Source: Aliicoccus persicus (GTDB lineage Bacteria; Bacillota; Bacilli; Staphylococcales; Salinicoccaceae). Taken from it: a stretch of DNA of 64,000 nt. The stretch's first letter is position 1, and each line of letters begins with the position of its first letter. Shown here piece after piece: positions 24,904-33,843 of the stretch. The stretch is taken from assembly GCF_900110815.1 (NCBI RefSeq), contig NZ_FOIT01000003.1:24250-88249 (forward strand), given 5' to 3'. The notes below the pieces were generated by a model, which worked only from the letters and a program-made list of their open reading frames with translations, searched no databases and was not told the DNA's origin. Position numbers and translations under genes: made by a program.

Positions 24904-26588
24904 GAGTACATGCCAAAGTAAAAGTGAAGGGTCTTGTTTCTGACTTTTACTTTAACCATCCGATTCGTGTTTTAACTGAAGAAGATTGTTCACTTCGTGA
25001 GGCATTAGAAATTGTCGAGACTTCTTTGCAAGCGGGTTACTATGTCGTACCGGCAATCACCTACGAGAGCAATCAAGTACTGCCAAAAAATGAGAGCTTT
25101 ATCATCGGTATTTTTGACTGCTTTGCTGATAAAGAAACATTTGGAACAGAGCAGGGCATCTATCAATTGTCACCGCTTGAATTCGATGAAACGAGAGAAA
25201 AAATAGAAGCAGACATTGAGAAGGTCAGAGATTATATAAGAGATGGTCATACATATCAAGTCAATTATACGACCCGCCTTCATGGTACATTTAGTGGCGA
25301 TGCACACACGTTATTCTTACAATTGATGTCAAAAAATAATGGCGACTATGCATTTTACATTGAGTATGAAAATGAAAAAATTATCAGTTGCTCACCCGAA
25401 CTCTTTTTTGAACGCGATGGTGATACGATTCGTACGAAACCGATGAAAGGGACATCTCAACGTTACGCAGATGAGGTGCGCGATGAAGAAAGTTATCAGT
25501 TTTTAAAACACTCAACGAAAGACCGTGCTGAAAATGTCATGATTGTCGATCTGTTACGCAATGATCTGTCAAAAATTGCACAAAAGGGCACTGTTAGATG
25601 TCCTGAACTATTCACGATTGAAAAGTATGAGACAGTGTATCAGATGACATCCACGATTGAAGCAGAATTAAAGACGAATGCATCATTAAATGATGTGATG
25701 CAGGGCTTGTTTCCTTGTGGTTCAATCACAGGTGCACCGAAACAAAGTACGATGCGCATCATAGAATCATTAGAATCATCTCCACGTCAGTACTATTGTG
25801 GTACAATCGGACTGTTACTTTCCCCAGATAACTGGGTATTTAACGTACCGATTCGTACATTATACATCCAAGGAACTGATGCGGTATATGGTGCGGGTGC
25901 GGGCATTACATATGATTCTAATCCGAGCGATGAGTACGACGAGATCGTTGCAAAAACATCATTCCTTTGGAATGGTTACGTCCAACTGATCGAGTCGATG
26001 CGTGTTGATGCTGGTGCGATACCTCGTTTAGATTTGCATATAAAGCGCCTAAAAAGCAGTGCGGATGCACTAGGGTATCCTTTTAATGACAACAATATTG
26101 CTTTAATTGATCAATACGTGAAACTGCATCTTTCAGCTGGTGTGTATAAGCTACGTGCGCTGCTTGATCAAAGCGGAACGCTGGCTTTATCGCATTCAGA
26201 ACTCAACGAAGATAAGGAGATGTTCAGTACGATTCATCACGAACCGATCGATGGCGTTAAAGAATATATAAATCATAAGACAACCGTGCGATATCACTAT
26301 GAGTTAACAGGTGATAATGCATTAAATTTATACTATAATAAGAACAATGAACTGACGGAATTTAATATTGGTAATATCGTTATTAAAGAATCCGGGCAGT
26401 ATTACACACCGAAACATTCATCAGAATTACTGAACGGTGTGATGCGTCAACAGTTAATACACGAACAAAAATTGACTGAGCGCACGTACTTGCTTAACGA
26501 ATTTATTGAGAAATACCGAAGCGGTTCTATAGAAGTATTTATGATTAACAGTGTCAGAGAATGGACTAAAGTGAAGTTTGAAATATGA
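24900..26588 (+). CDS. pabB: Fused aminodeoxychorismate synthase I / lyase (PabB-PabC)
   Basis: 562 aa, two enzymes in one. Residues about 1-355 are the chorismate-binding domain (DGHTYQVNYT, GSITGAPKQSTMRIIE, YGAGAGITYDSNPSDE). From about residue 365 (ESMRVDAGAIPRLDLH) a class IV aminotransferase-like lyase domain begins, with the PLP Lys likely in INHKTTVRYHYE and LTEFNIGNIVI as the usual conserved stretch. Together with PabA it turns chorismate and glutamine into p-aminobenzoate for folate. Three small genes follow tightly. Confidence 0.9.
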   Translation: MRVHAKVKVKGLVSDFYFNHPIRVLTEEDCSLREALEIVETSLQAGYYVVPAITYESNQVLPKNESFIIGIFDCFADKETFGTEQGIYQLSPLEFDETREKIEADIEKVRDYIRDGHTYQVNYTTRLHGTFSGDAHTLFLQLMSKNNGDYAFYIEYENEKIISCSPELFFERDGDTIRTKPMKGTSQRYADEVRDEESYQFLKHSTKDRAENVMIVDLLRNDLSKIAQKGTVRCPELFTIEKYETVYQMTSTIEAELKTNASLNDVMQGLFPCGSITGAPKQSTMRIIESLESSPRQYYCGTIGLLLSPDNWVFNVPIRTLYIQGTDAVYGAGAGITYDSNPSDEYDEIVAKTSFLWNGYVQLIESMRVDAGAIPRLDLHIKRLKSSADALGYPFNDNNIALIDQYVKLHLSAGVYKLRALLDQSGTLALSHSELNEDKEMFSTIHHEPIDGVKEYINHKTTVRYHYELTGDNALNLYYNKNNELTEFNIGNIVIKESGQYYTPKHSSELLNGVMRQQLIHEQKLTERTYLLNEFIEKYRSGSIEVFMINSVREWTKVKFEI

Positions 26589-26596
26589 GGTGAAAC

Positions 26597-26806
26597 ATGA
26601 TTACGATACTATTAATTCTCCTGTTGACGGGAATTATTTTGTTTACACATTTCGTTGTAAACTACTTAATTGAAAATAACATTCGAATACTTGCAATATT
26701 GTTTACTTTTGCTGGTGTGATCACATCGATTTTCATTGTGAATTTTATCATGGGGAATCTCGTTGAATTCGTAACATCACAGCTAGAAATTTTTTATAGA
26801 GATTAG
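26597..26806 (+). CDS. Small membrane protein, unknown
   Basis: 69 aa with two hydrophobic helices (about 3-25 and 32-55) and a short C-terminal tail. No family recognised. Its Shine-Dalgarno (AGGTGA) overlaps the pabBC stop region, 8 bp upstream, and the next gene follows by 8 bp, so it is an operon member. Confidence 0.65.
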   Translation: MITILLILLLTGIILFTHFVVNYLIENNIRILAILFTFAGVITSIFIVNFIMGNLVEFVTSQLEIFYRD

Positions 26807-26814
26807 GTGAGCAC

Positions 26815-27072
26815 ATGCTATTTGCAAACGGTGATTGTTATATCACGTATAGCACAGATACTAAAATTGAAGAGACAACTCAAGAAAGAATCAAACAGCA
26901 TTTTGAATCATACAAATCTGACTTTTTAACAGAGATTAATATGACAAACAATGATGTGACGTTTACTTATTTACCCATTGAAGTCATGGTAAGTCACGGT
27001 ACGATTGAGCCGTCGATCATCGTTATGGAAGAGGTTCAACAGTTTTTAGAAGAAGTGGGCGTGTCGATATGA
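26815..27072 (+). CDS. Short protein resembling the N-terminal domain of PxpB/KipI
   Basis: 85 aa, soluble. The pattern GD then YITYSTDTKIEE, a helix, VTFTYLPIEV and a final helix EEVQQFLEEVGV resembles the ferredoxin-like N-terminal half of the 5-oxoprolinase subunit PxpB (KipI, AHS1). The cyclophilin-like catalytic half is absent. Its stop overlaps the start of the PxpC-like gene (ATGA), the usual order pxpB-pxpC. The assignment is an inference from weak similarity plus context. Confidence 0.5.
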   Translation: MLFANGDCYITYSTDTKIEETTQERIKQHFESYKSDFLTEINMTNNDVTFTYLPIEVMVSHGTIEPSIIVMEEVQQFLEEVGVSI

Positions 27073-28022
27073 GTGTAATTATTGAAAACAGTGGTTTGTT
27101 GACGCTGCTACAAACATTAGATAAGAAAGAAAATGATGATAATCGTGTGTACAACGGTGCACTCGATCGCTTAGCGTTTCAGATGGCTAACCAACTCGTG
27201 GGCAATCCTATAGATGCACTCACGGTTGAAATGACCGTGCAACCCGCAGTCATTAAATTTACTGAGCCGACGATTGTCGCATTCTCTGGTGCTGATTTTG
27301 CAGGTGAAGTGAATGGACGCATTTTGAATACGAATAGAATCTACTTATTCGATAGAGGCGACACGGTGAAATTTGATTCTCAAAAGCGCGGCAACAGGTT
27401 ATATATGGGTGTTGCAGGGGGCATAGAAACTGAAGGTACGAACGTGTTATCAAGCGGTGACGAATTGATCATGAAGCGTGAGTACACAGAACAACATAAA
27501 GAGTTGTTTAATATTTTAAGAACGAATAATACGGTTAATTGGGGTGTCGATTATTACGCACTAACAGAAGTGTACATCTCTGACATTTTTCACATCGTAA
27601 AAGTCCCAGGTGTCGACCCGAAGATCTATGAACAATTAGAAAAAAATACATATAGTGTACACAATGAAAAGAACCGAATCATGATGTATTTAAAAGGTGG
27701 CGCAGTTGATGTGGCAGAGACAGCCAATGGTCATGACATTGAGCAATATGGCTTGCGTGGTGGGGTCTTTATTCCAGAAGATCAGCCGGTGATTACTTTA
27801 AATGACTTCGACCAGCCAACGACAGCATCACATGTTGGGACAATTCCAAGCTATCATCTACACAAATTAGCACAGAAACGTCCGGGTTCACAATTACAAT
27901 TTAAATGCATCGACATTGAAGATGCCCATGCGAACTTGTATGCCCATCATCTGTGGATTACGAGTTTGTTCAAAGCGATCGATTATAAATTATCTAAAGA
28001 GCTTGTGAAAGAGAAACTCTAA
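27069..28022 (+). CDS. Biotin-dependent carboxyltransferase family protein (PxpC/KipA)
   Basis: 317-aa AHS2-domain protein. Clear family motifs: the opening ENSGLLTLLQ, GALDRLAFQMANQLVGN, FSGADFAGEVNGR and GRGLGxG-like loop variants through GLRGGVFIPEDQPVI. The full enzyme (PxpABC) hydrolyses 5-oxoproline, but pxpA is not visible nearby and the expected PxpB partner is only 85 aa, so the complex may be altered or have another substrate. Overlaps the preceding gene by 4 nt. Confidence 0.82.
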   Translation: MSVIIENSGLLTLLQTLDKKENDDNRVYNGALDRLAFQMANQLVGNPIDALTVEMTVQPAVIKFTEPTIVAFSGADFAGEVNGRILNTNRIYLFDRGDTVKFDSQKRGNRLYMGVAGGIETEGTNVLSSGDELIMKREYTEQHKELFNILRTNNTVNWGVDYYALTEVYISDIFHIVKVPGVDPKIYEQLEKNTYSVHNEKNRIMMYLKGGAVDVAETANGHDIEQYGLRGGVFIPEDQPVITLNDFDQPTTASHVGTIPSYHLHKLAQKRPGSQLQFKCIDIEDAHANLYAHHLWITSLFKAIDYKLSKELVKEKL

Positions 28023-28027
28023 TTTTT

Positions 28028-28053
28028 AAGACCCTTCTAAGGGTCTTTTTTTT
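28028..28053 (+). terminator. Rho-independent terminator
   Basis: AAGACCCTT, 2-nt center, AAGGGTCTT then a T-run; ends the pab operon. Confidence 0.9.
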
Positions 28054-28165
28054 AATCTCTCCCGGATAAAAAACCAACCTTCACAAAACATTTACATAAC
28101 CAACTATAAATCCACACAAAAAAAGTGTATAATATACTAATATTTAAATTGGATGGTTAGTGTCT

Positions 28166-29950
28166 ATGGAAAAAACTTTAATAGAATATTTTGGTTACTC
28201 AACGTTTAGACCGAAGCAAAGAGAAATTATTGAATCGGTCATATCAAAACATAATACACTAGGTGTCTTGCCAACGGGATTAGGTAAATCAATTTGTTAT
28301 CAAGTTCCGACGTTAATGCAGGATGGGTTAACTCTAGTTATCTCTCCACTGATCGCACTGATGCAAGATCAGGTGGAAGAGTTAAATCGTCGTGATATAC
28401 CAGCCGCTTATCTGAACTCAACGTTGTCACAAGCGCAAATTACAAAAGTTGAAAGTAACTTATCAAACAATCAATATAAATTTTTATATGTTGCACCGGA
28501 ACGTTTAGTTTCTGACACGTTTCAAGACTTTTTAAAAACATTAAAGATAGACCTTATCGCTTTTGATGAAGCGCACTGTATATCTAAGTGGGGACATGAT
28601 TTCAGACCGAGTTATCAAGATGTAATCCCTGTCATAAAGTCCCTATTTCCAAATGTGACAATCATTGCAGTGACTGCAACTGCGACTGAAGAAGTACAGG
28701 AGAACATTCAGACGCTACTTGATATTGATGAAGCGGGTGTGTTTAAGGGTGAAGTGAAGCGTGAAAACCTTCAGTTGATGATTAACCCAACATTCCAACG
28801 CGATCAGTTTATCTTGAACTATGTTTTAGCGCGTCCAGACGAAGCGGGTATCGTTTATGCTGCAACGCGTGCTGAAGTCGAGAAACTTTCGCTGTACTTA
28901 TCAAACCATGATATTAAAAATGTCGCCTATCATGGTGGTATGAAAAAAACAGAACGCATGATGAATCAAGATTTGTTCATCCGTAACGAGGTACCGCTTA
29001 TCATCGCAACCAATGCATTTGGTATGGGAATAAACAAAGCGGATATCCGCTATATCATCCACCATAATATGCCGGGTGATATCGAAAGCTACTACCAAGA
29101 AGTTGGGCGTGCAGGTCGAGATGGAAAATTAAGTGAATGCATCTTGCTATCAAGTGCACGGGACATCAACTTGCACCAGTATTTTATTGATAAGTCTGAT
29201 GCGAATGAGGGTCACAAACAAAAGATGCGTGAAAAACTCGACAAGATGCTGCAGTATCAAAAAACAAAAAAATGTCTGACAGGATTCGTCACAAAATACT
29301 TTAGTCCAAATGATTACATCAGTGAGTGTGGGCATTGCTCAAACTGTTTAAGTCAGAAGCGAACATATGATATGACAGCTGAAGCAAAAGAAATCATGGA
29401 ACTCTTGCTCCAGTTTCCAAATCACTTAACGAAGTCTATGGCGATTCAAATTTTACGTGGTGAAAAAACGGAAGACATTTTCAAATATAAACTTGATCGA
29501 AATTCTAAATTTGGCACGATGAGCGATACGATGACGAGTGAAATTTATTACATTTTAGACGAACTTATCTATAGAGGTTACGTTCACATTGAAGACGATA
29601 AATTAACAGTTCTTATTAAAGGACGCCTGCTCATTGAAGGCAAACGGATGATTTTCACTGAGCCGTTTAAACAATCACTACTTGAGAAAGTGGATATTTC
29701 TACTGATGAATTACCGAGTATCGATCTATATGAAAAACTTTTGAATGTCAGAAAATCACTTGCTCAAAAGTATAATGTCGATGAAGAAAATATATTTACA
29801 CTACAAACGATTAAAGAATTTGCGAAGAAAAAACCAACAACAAAAGAAGAAATGGTTTATTTTGATGGTGTTGGGAGTTACAAATTGAAACATTATTGTC
29901 CTCATTTCTTAAAAGCAATTGAATCGCATGTAGAAAACATCGTGATTTAG
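28166..29950 (+). CDS. recQ: RecQ family ATP-dependent DNA helicase
   Basis: 594 aa. RecA-like helicase core with Walker A LPTGLGKSICYQVP, DEAHC box, FRPSYQ and motif VI QEVGRAGRDGK; a RecQ zinc domain (CLTGF, then CGHCSNC), winged helix, and a C-terminal HRDC domain (from about residue 520). It unwinds DNA at forks and recombination intermediates. GTG 28160 is in frame, but ATG 28166 has GGATGG 9 nt upstream and begins as homologues do. Staphylococcus has a recQ gene at the same relative place. Confidence 0.92.
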   Translation: MEKTLIEYFGYSTFRPKQREIIESVISKHNTLGVLPTGLGKSICYQVPTLMQDGLTLVISPLIALMQDQVEELNRRDIPAAYLNSTLSQAQITKVESNLSNNQYKFLYVAPERLVSDTFQDFLKTLKIDLIAFDEAHCISKWGHDFRPSYQDVIPVIKSLFPNVTIIAVTATATEEVQENIQTLLDIDEAGVFKGEVKRENLQLMINPTFQRDQFILNYVLARPDEAGIVYAATRAEVEKLSLYLSNHDIKNVAYHGGMKKTERMMNQDLFIRNEVPLIIATNAFGMGINKADIRYIIHHNMPGDIESYYQEVGRAGRDGKLSECILLSSARDINLHQYFIDKSDANEGHKQKMREKLDKMLQYQKTKKCLTGFVTKYFSPNDYISECGHCSNCLSQKRTYDMTAEAKEIMELLLQFPNHLTKSMAIQILRGEKTEDIFKYKLDRNSKFGTMSDTMTSEIYYILDELIYRGYVHIEDDKLTVLIKGRLLIEGKRMIFTEPFKQSLLEKVDISTDELPSIDLYEKLLNVRKSLAQKYNVDEENIFTLQTIKEFAKKKPTTKEEMVYFDGVGSYKLKHYCPHFLKAIESHVENIVI

Positions 29951-29968
29951 CAGCTCTCTCTATGTAGG

Positions 29969-30004
29969 GTGTGTGAAGTAAAATTCCACACCTTTTTATT
30001 TTTT
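29969..30004 (+). terminator. Rho-independent terminator
   Basis: GGTGTG(T)GAA pairs with TTCCACACC around a 6-nt loop (one bulge), followed by a T-rich tract. Ends recQ. Confidence 0.8.
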
Positions 30005-30096
30005 TCTATTGAAAAGAATATTGAGCAAAAGAGTTGCAAAAATAAAATCGTTTTAAATATTGATATTTAAATTTCAGTATGGCATGATATAGCTAT

Positions 30097-30112
30097 TAAC
30101 AATATATTGTGT
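30097..30112. promoter_or_regulatory. NrdR box 1
   Basis: TAACAATATATTGTGT matches the NrdR consensus ACACWATATATWGTGT at 14 of 16 positions. It is 32 bp, about three helical turns, from box 2, the usual spacing. Confidence 0.8.
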
Positions 30113-30140
30113 TGGTTTTTCTCTATAAACACTATATATT
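30112..30140 (+). promoter_or_regulatory. nrdI promoter
   Basis: TTGGTT (30112-30117), 17 bp, TATATT (30135-30140). Box 1 touches the -35 and box 2 covers the -10, so NrdR would block polymerase. Confidence 0.6.
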
Positions 30141-30144
30141 GTGT
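30129..30144. promoter_or_regulatory. NrdR box 2
   Basis: ACACTATATATTGTGT is a full match to the NrdR consensus. NrdR represses ribonucleotide reductase operons when (d)ATP is plentiful. Confidence 0.88.
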
Positions 30145-30199
30145 TTTAATTCCAAATGGTTCGTTGAACACAAAAGCCATGACGCACATTGCTTCAAGC

Positions 30200-30230
30200 A
30201 CACAGTGTAGAACATATGTTCTACCTGTGT
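30200..30230. promoter_or_regulatory. LexA-like palindrome / hairpin in nrdI leader
   Basis: GTAGAACATATGTTCTAC (30207-30224) is a perfect palindrome with the Gram-positive SOS core GAAC-N4-GTTC. Flanking ACACAG and CTGTGT extend it to a 31-nt hairpin with one bulge. It lies in the transcribed leader about 20 bp before the nrdI start. Confidence 0.55.
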
Positions 30231-30252
30231 TAGTATGTAGAGGAGGATTGAT

Positions 30253-30651
30253 GTGTTAATTGTATACTATTCGATGACAGGAAATTGTCGTCGTTTCGTC
30301 AATTCTTCAGGTATTGCTGATGAATACGAAACAATCGAGTTAAAGAAAGATAACATCGATGATGCAATCGATGAACCGTTTCTATTGGTCACACCGACGA
30401 TTAACTTCGGAGAAGTACCTCCGATGGTCCAGCGATTTTTACAAAAAAACCATAGCCAACTTATCGGTGTTGCATCGAGCGGCAACCGAAATTGGGGTGG
30501 GAATTACGCAAAAGCTGGTGATCGCATCAGTGAAGACTATCACGTTCCGTTAATTATGAAGTTTGAGTTACATGGTAATGAGCAATCACGCAAAGAATTT
30601 AAAGAGAAGGTAGGCGCGTTAGATGAAAGTATTAGACGAGAAAAAGTATAA
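30253..30651 (+). CDS. nrdI: Class Ib ribonucleotide reductase assembly flavoprotein NrdI
   Basis: 132-aa flavodoxin-like protein that supplies the oxidant for the dimanganese cofactor of NrdF. FMN-binding pieces: YSMTGNCRRF, VTPTINFGEVPPMVQRFL and GVASSGNRNWGGNYA. GTG 30253 overlaps an ATG at 30251 (ATGTGTTAA), which opens a two-codon frame; AGGAGG lies 6 nt before the GTG. The last 29 nt overlap nrdE. Confidence 0.95.
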   Translation: MLIVYYSMTGNCRRFVNSSGIADEYETIELKKDNIDDAIDEPFLLVTPTINFGEVPPMVQRFLQKNHSQLIGVASSGNRNWGGNYAKAGDRISEDYHVPLIMKFELHGNEQSRKEFKEKVGALDESIRREKV

Positions 30652-32728
30652 TCACATAGAGTTAAACAACGAAGTCACTAAGAGAGATGAGACTGGATTC
30701 TACCAGCTGCACAAAGATATCGAAGCAAAAGACGTATTTATGGAAGAAGTAAGAGATAAAACAATCTCGTTTAACTCAGAAATTGAGCGTCTGCATTATT
30801 TAGTTGATAACGACTTCTATTACGATTTATTCGCAGAATACACAGAAGATCAACTGACTGAAATCATTCATCATACGGAAAGCTTAGAATTTACATTTAA
30901 GAGCTACATGGCTGCGAGTAAATTCTTTAAGGACTACGCACTAAAAACAAACGATAAGAAACAATATCTTGAAGATTACAAGCAGCATGTTGTCATCGTC
31001 AGCTTATACTTATCAAAAGGTGATGTTGACCTTGCGAAACGCTTTATCACGTCAATGGTTGAACAGCGTTATCAACCAGCGACACCGACATTTTTAAATG
31101 CAGGTCGTGCACGTCGCGGTGAGATGGTTTCTTGTTTCCTTTTAGAAGCGGATGATAGCTTAAACTCAATCAACTACATCGATTCAACAGCGAAGCAGTT
31201 GAGTAAAATCGGTGGCGGTGTCGCAATTAACTTATCTAAATTGCGTGCACGTGGCGAAGCAATCAAAGGTATCGAAGGTGTTGCAAAAGGTGTCCTTCCA
31301 GTAGCGAAAGCACTTGAGAATGGATTTAGCTATGCAGACCAACTTGGACAACGTCCAGGTGCGGGTGCGGTTTACCTAAATATCTTCCATTATGATTTAC
31401 CGGAATTCTTAGATACGAAAAAAGTGAACGCAGATGAAGACTTACGTCTATCGACGATTTCAACAGGGCTCGTTGTTCCATCTAAGTTCTTCGATCTCGC
31501 GAAAAATGATGAGCCGTTTTATCTATTCGCTCCACACACGGTGGAACGTGAATATGGCATGACGCTTGATGATATGAACATCGATGAGATGTACGATCAA
31601 CTTGTTGCAAACGACAATGTTAAAAAGCGTAAAATGGATGCACGTGAAATGTTAAATACGATTGCACAGACACAACTTCAGTCTGGTTACCCATATATTA
31701 TGTTCAAAGATAACGCAAACAAAGTTCACCCATTAAAAGATATTGGACAGATTAAAATCAGTAACTTATGTACTGAAATCTTCCAACTGCAAGAAACTTC
31801 AGTAATCAATGATTATGGTACTGAGGACGAAATCAAACGTGATATTTCTTGTAACCTGGGTTCATTAAATATCGTCAATGTGATGGAATCTAAAAAGATC
31901 CGTGAATCCGTACATGAAGGTATTGACGCTCTAACAGTTGTGAGTGATGATACATCAATTGCAAATGCGCCAGGTGTTAAAAAGGCAAACGATGAGTTAC
32001 ACTCAGTTGGTCTTGGTGCAATGAACCTTCACGGTTACCTCGTTAAAAACGGCATTACGTATGAATCAGAAGAAGCACGTGATTTTGCAAATGTATTCTT
32101 CATGTTAATGAACTACTATTCATTAGAGCGCTCGATGGAAATTGCGATTGAACGCAATCAAACATTTAAAGATTTTGAACGTAGTGAATACAAAAAAGGG
32201 ACATACTTCGATAAGTACATCAACAATTCATATGCACCAGCATCAGAGAAAGTTGCAGCATTGTTCGAAGATATCCATATCCCGACTCAAGAAGATTGGA
32301 TAGCACTGAAAGAAAACATACAAGCGCATGGATTGTACCATGCATATCGCTTAGCAATTGCACCAACACAAAGTATCTCTTACGTACAAAACGCAACGAG
32401 CTCGGTTATGCCGATCGTTGATACGATTGAACGTCGTTCATACGGTAACTCTGAAACGTTTTACCCAATGCCGTTCCTTTCACCGAAAACAATGTGGTTG
32501 TACAAAGGTGCATTTAACACAGACCAAATGAAAATTATCGATATGATTTCAGTCATTCAAGAGCATATCGATCAAGGAATCAGTACAATTCTTTACGTGA
32601 ACTCTGAGATTTCTACGCGTTCTTTAGCAAGATTATATATCTATGCACACCACAAAGGACTGAAGTCTTTATACTACACAAGAAACAAATTACTAAGTGT
32701 AGAAGAGTGCACAAGCTGCGCGGTTTAA
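30623..32728 (+). CDS. nrdE: Class Ib ribonucleotide reductase alpha subunit NrdE
   Basis: 701 aa. Reduces ribonucleoside diphosphates to deoxy forms. Visible: PATPTFLNAGRARRG with the first active-site Cys in MVSCFLLEADD, SNLCTEIFQ with the radical Cys, the radical-relay Tyr pair near the C-terminus, and the final redox pair CTSCAV. Starts ATG 30623 inside nrdI, with AAGGTAGG upstream. Allosteric ATP-cone is absent, as usual for class Ib. Confidence 0.97.
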   Translation: MKVLDEKKYNHIELNNEVTKRDETGFYQLHKDIEAKDVFMEEVRDKTISFNSEIERLHYLVDNDFYYDLFAEYTEDQLTEIIHHTESLEFTFKSYMAASKFFKDYALKTNDKKQYLEDYKQHVVIVSLYLSKGDVDLAKRFITSMVEQRYQPATPTFLNAGRARRGEMVSCFLLEADDSLNSINYIDSTAKQLSKIGGGVAINLSKLRARGEAIKGIEGVAKGVLPVAKALENGFSYADQLGQRPGAGAVYLNIFHYDLPEFLDTKKVNADEDLRLSTISTGLVVPSKFFDLAKNDEPFYLFAPHTVEREYGMTLDDMNIDEMYDQLVANDNVKKRKMDAREMLNTIAQTQLQSGYPYIMFKDNANKVHPLKDIGQIKISNLCTEIFQLQETSVINDYGTEDEIKRDISCNLGSLNIVNVMESKKIRESVHEGIDALTVVSDDTSIANAPGVKKANDELHSVGLGAMNLHGYLVKNGITYESEEARDFANVFFMLMNYYSLERSMEIAIERNQTFKDFERSEYKKGTYFDKYINNSYAPASEKVAALFEDIHIPTQEDWIALKENIQAHGLYHAYRLAIAPTQSISYVQNATSSVMPIVDTIERRSYGNSETFYPMPFLSPKTMWLYKGAFNTDQMKIIDMISVIQEHIDQGISTILYVNSEISTRSLARLYIYAHHKGLKSLYYTRNKLLSVEECTSCAV

Positions 32729-32752
32729 TTTGATATAAGGGAGAATATTTGA

Positions 32753-33715
32753 ATGATTGCTGTTAACTGGAACAAAGAAGACGATTTGACCATGGTATTT
32801 TGGCGTCAAAATGTTGCGCAAATGTGGGTGGAGTCAGAATTTAAAGTATCTAAAGATATTAGCTCATGGGCGACGCTCACGGATGATGAGAAAGATACAT
32901 TTAAAAAAGTACTTGCAGGATTAACTGGACTCGACACACACCAAGCGGACGACGGTATGCCACTTATCATGTTACACACTAAGGATTTACGTAAAAAAGC
33001 TGTGTATTCTTTCATGGGAATGATGGAACAGATACATGCAAAAAGTTATTCACAGATTTTCACAACGCTATTACCGTCACGCGAGACGAATGAATTGCTC
33101 GATACATGGGTGCTCGAGAACGAACATCTGACATATAAAGCAGATAAAATCGTCAGTAGATATCACAAGTTGTTTGACAGAGATGCAAGTGTTTATGATC
33201 AATACATGGCACGAGTAGCGAGTGTATTTTTAGAGTCATTCTTATTCTATTCAGGATTCTATTATCCGCTCTACCTTGCTGGACAAGGTAGAATGGTGAC
33301 AAGTGGTGAAATTATCCGTAAAATCTTACTTGATGAATCGATCCACGGTGTCTTTACAGGACTGGATGCACAATCGATGCGTGGAGATCTATCTCAAGAA
33401 GAGCAAGATCGTGCGGACAAAGAGATGTATGAATTACTTACAGAGCTATATGCGAATGAAGAAGCATACACAAAATCACTTTATGATAAGATTGGTTTAA
33501 CAGAAGACGTGATGAACTACGTCACATATAACGCGAACAAAGCATTAGCAAACTTAGGGTTTGAACCATACTTTGAAGAAAAAGCATTCAACCCGATCAT
33601 AGAGAACGCACTCGATACAACGACAAAGAACCACGACTTCTTCAGTGTGAAAGGTGATGGCTATGTCATCGCGCTGAATGTCGAAGCGATTCGTGATGAA
33701 GACTTTGTCTTCTAA
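32753..33715 (+). CDS. nrdF: Class Ib ribonucleotide reductase beta subunit NrdF
   Basis: 320-aa ferritin-like subunit carrying the tyrosyl radical and the dimetal site. Metal ligands and neighbours appear in DTHQADDG, EQIHAKSYSQIF and DESIHGVF. It lies 24 bp after nrdE, completing the NrdIEF set. It is followed by a strong terminator. Confidence 0.97.
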   Translation: MIAVNWNKEDDLTMVFWRQNVAQMWVESEFKVSKDISSWATLTDDEKDTFKKVLAGLTGLDTHQADDGMPLIMLHTKDLRKKAVYSFMGMMEQIHAKSYSQIFTTLLPSRETNELLDTWVLENEHLTYKADKIVSRYHKLFDRDASVYDQYMARVASVFLESFLFYSGFYYPLYLAGQGRMVTSGEIIRKILLDESIHGVFTGLDAQSMRGDLSQEEQDRADKEMYELLTELYANEEAYTKSLYDKIGLTEDVMNYVTYNANKALANLGFEPYFEEKAFNPIIENALDTTTKNHDFFSVKGDGYVIALNVEAIRDEDFVF

Positions 33716-33726
33716 TATAAACTGAA

Positions 33727-33762
33727 ATAGAAGCCCCGAAAACTGTGGGCTTCTATTTTTTC
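33727..33762 (+). terminator. Rho-independent terminator
   Basis: ATAGAAGCCC, 10-nt loop, GGGCTTCTAT then T-run: 10-bp perfect stem after nrdF. Confidence 0.9.
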
Positions 33763-33843
33763 GAGTTTAGACACATTTAAAACGATATGATATACAGAAT
33801 TTGTTAAACTAACAAGTATAAGATGAATGAAGGAGAGAATGAA

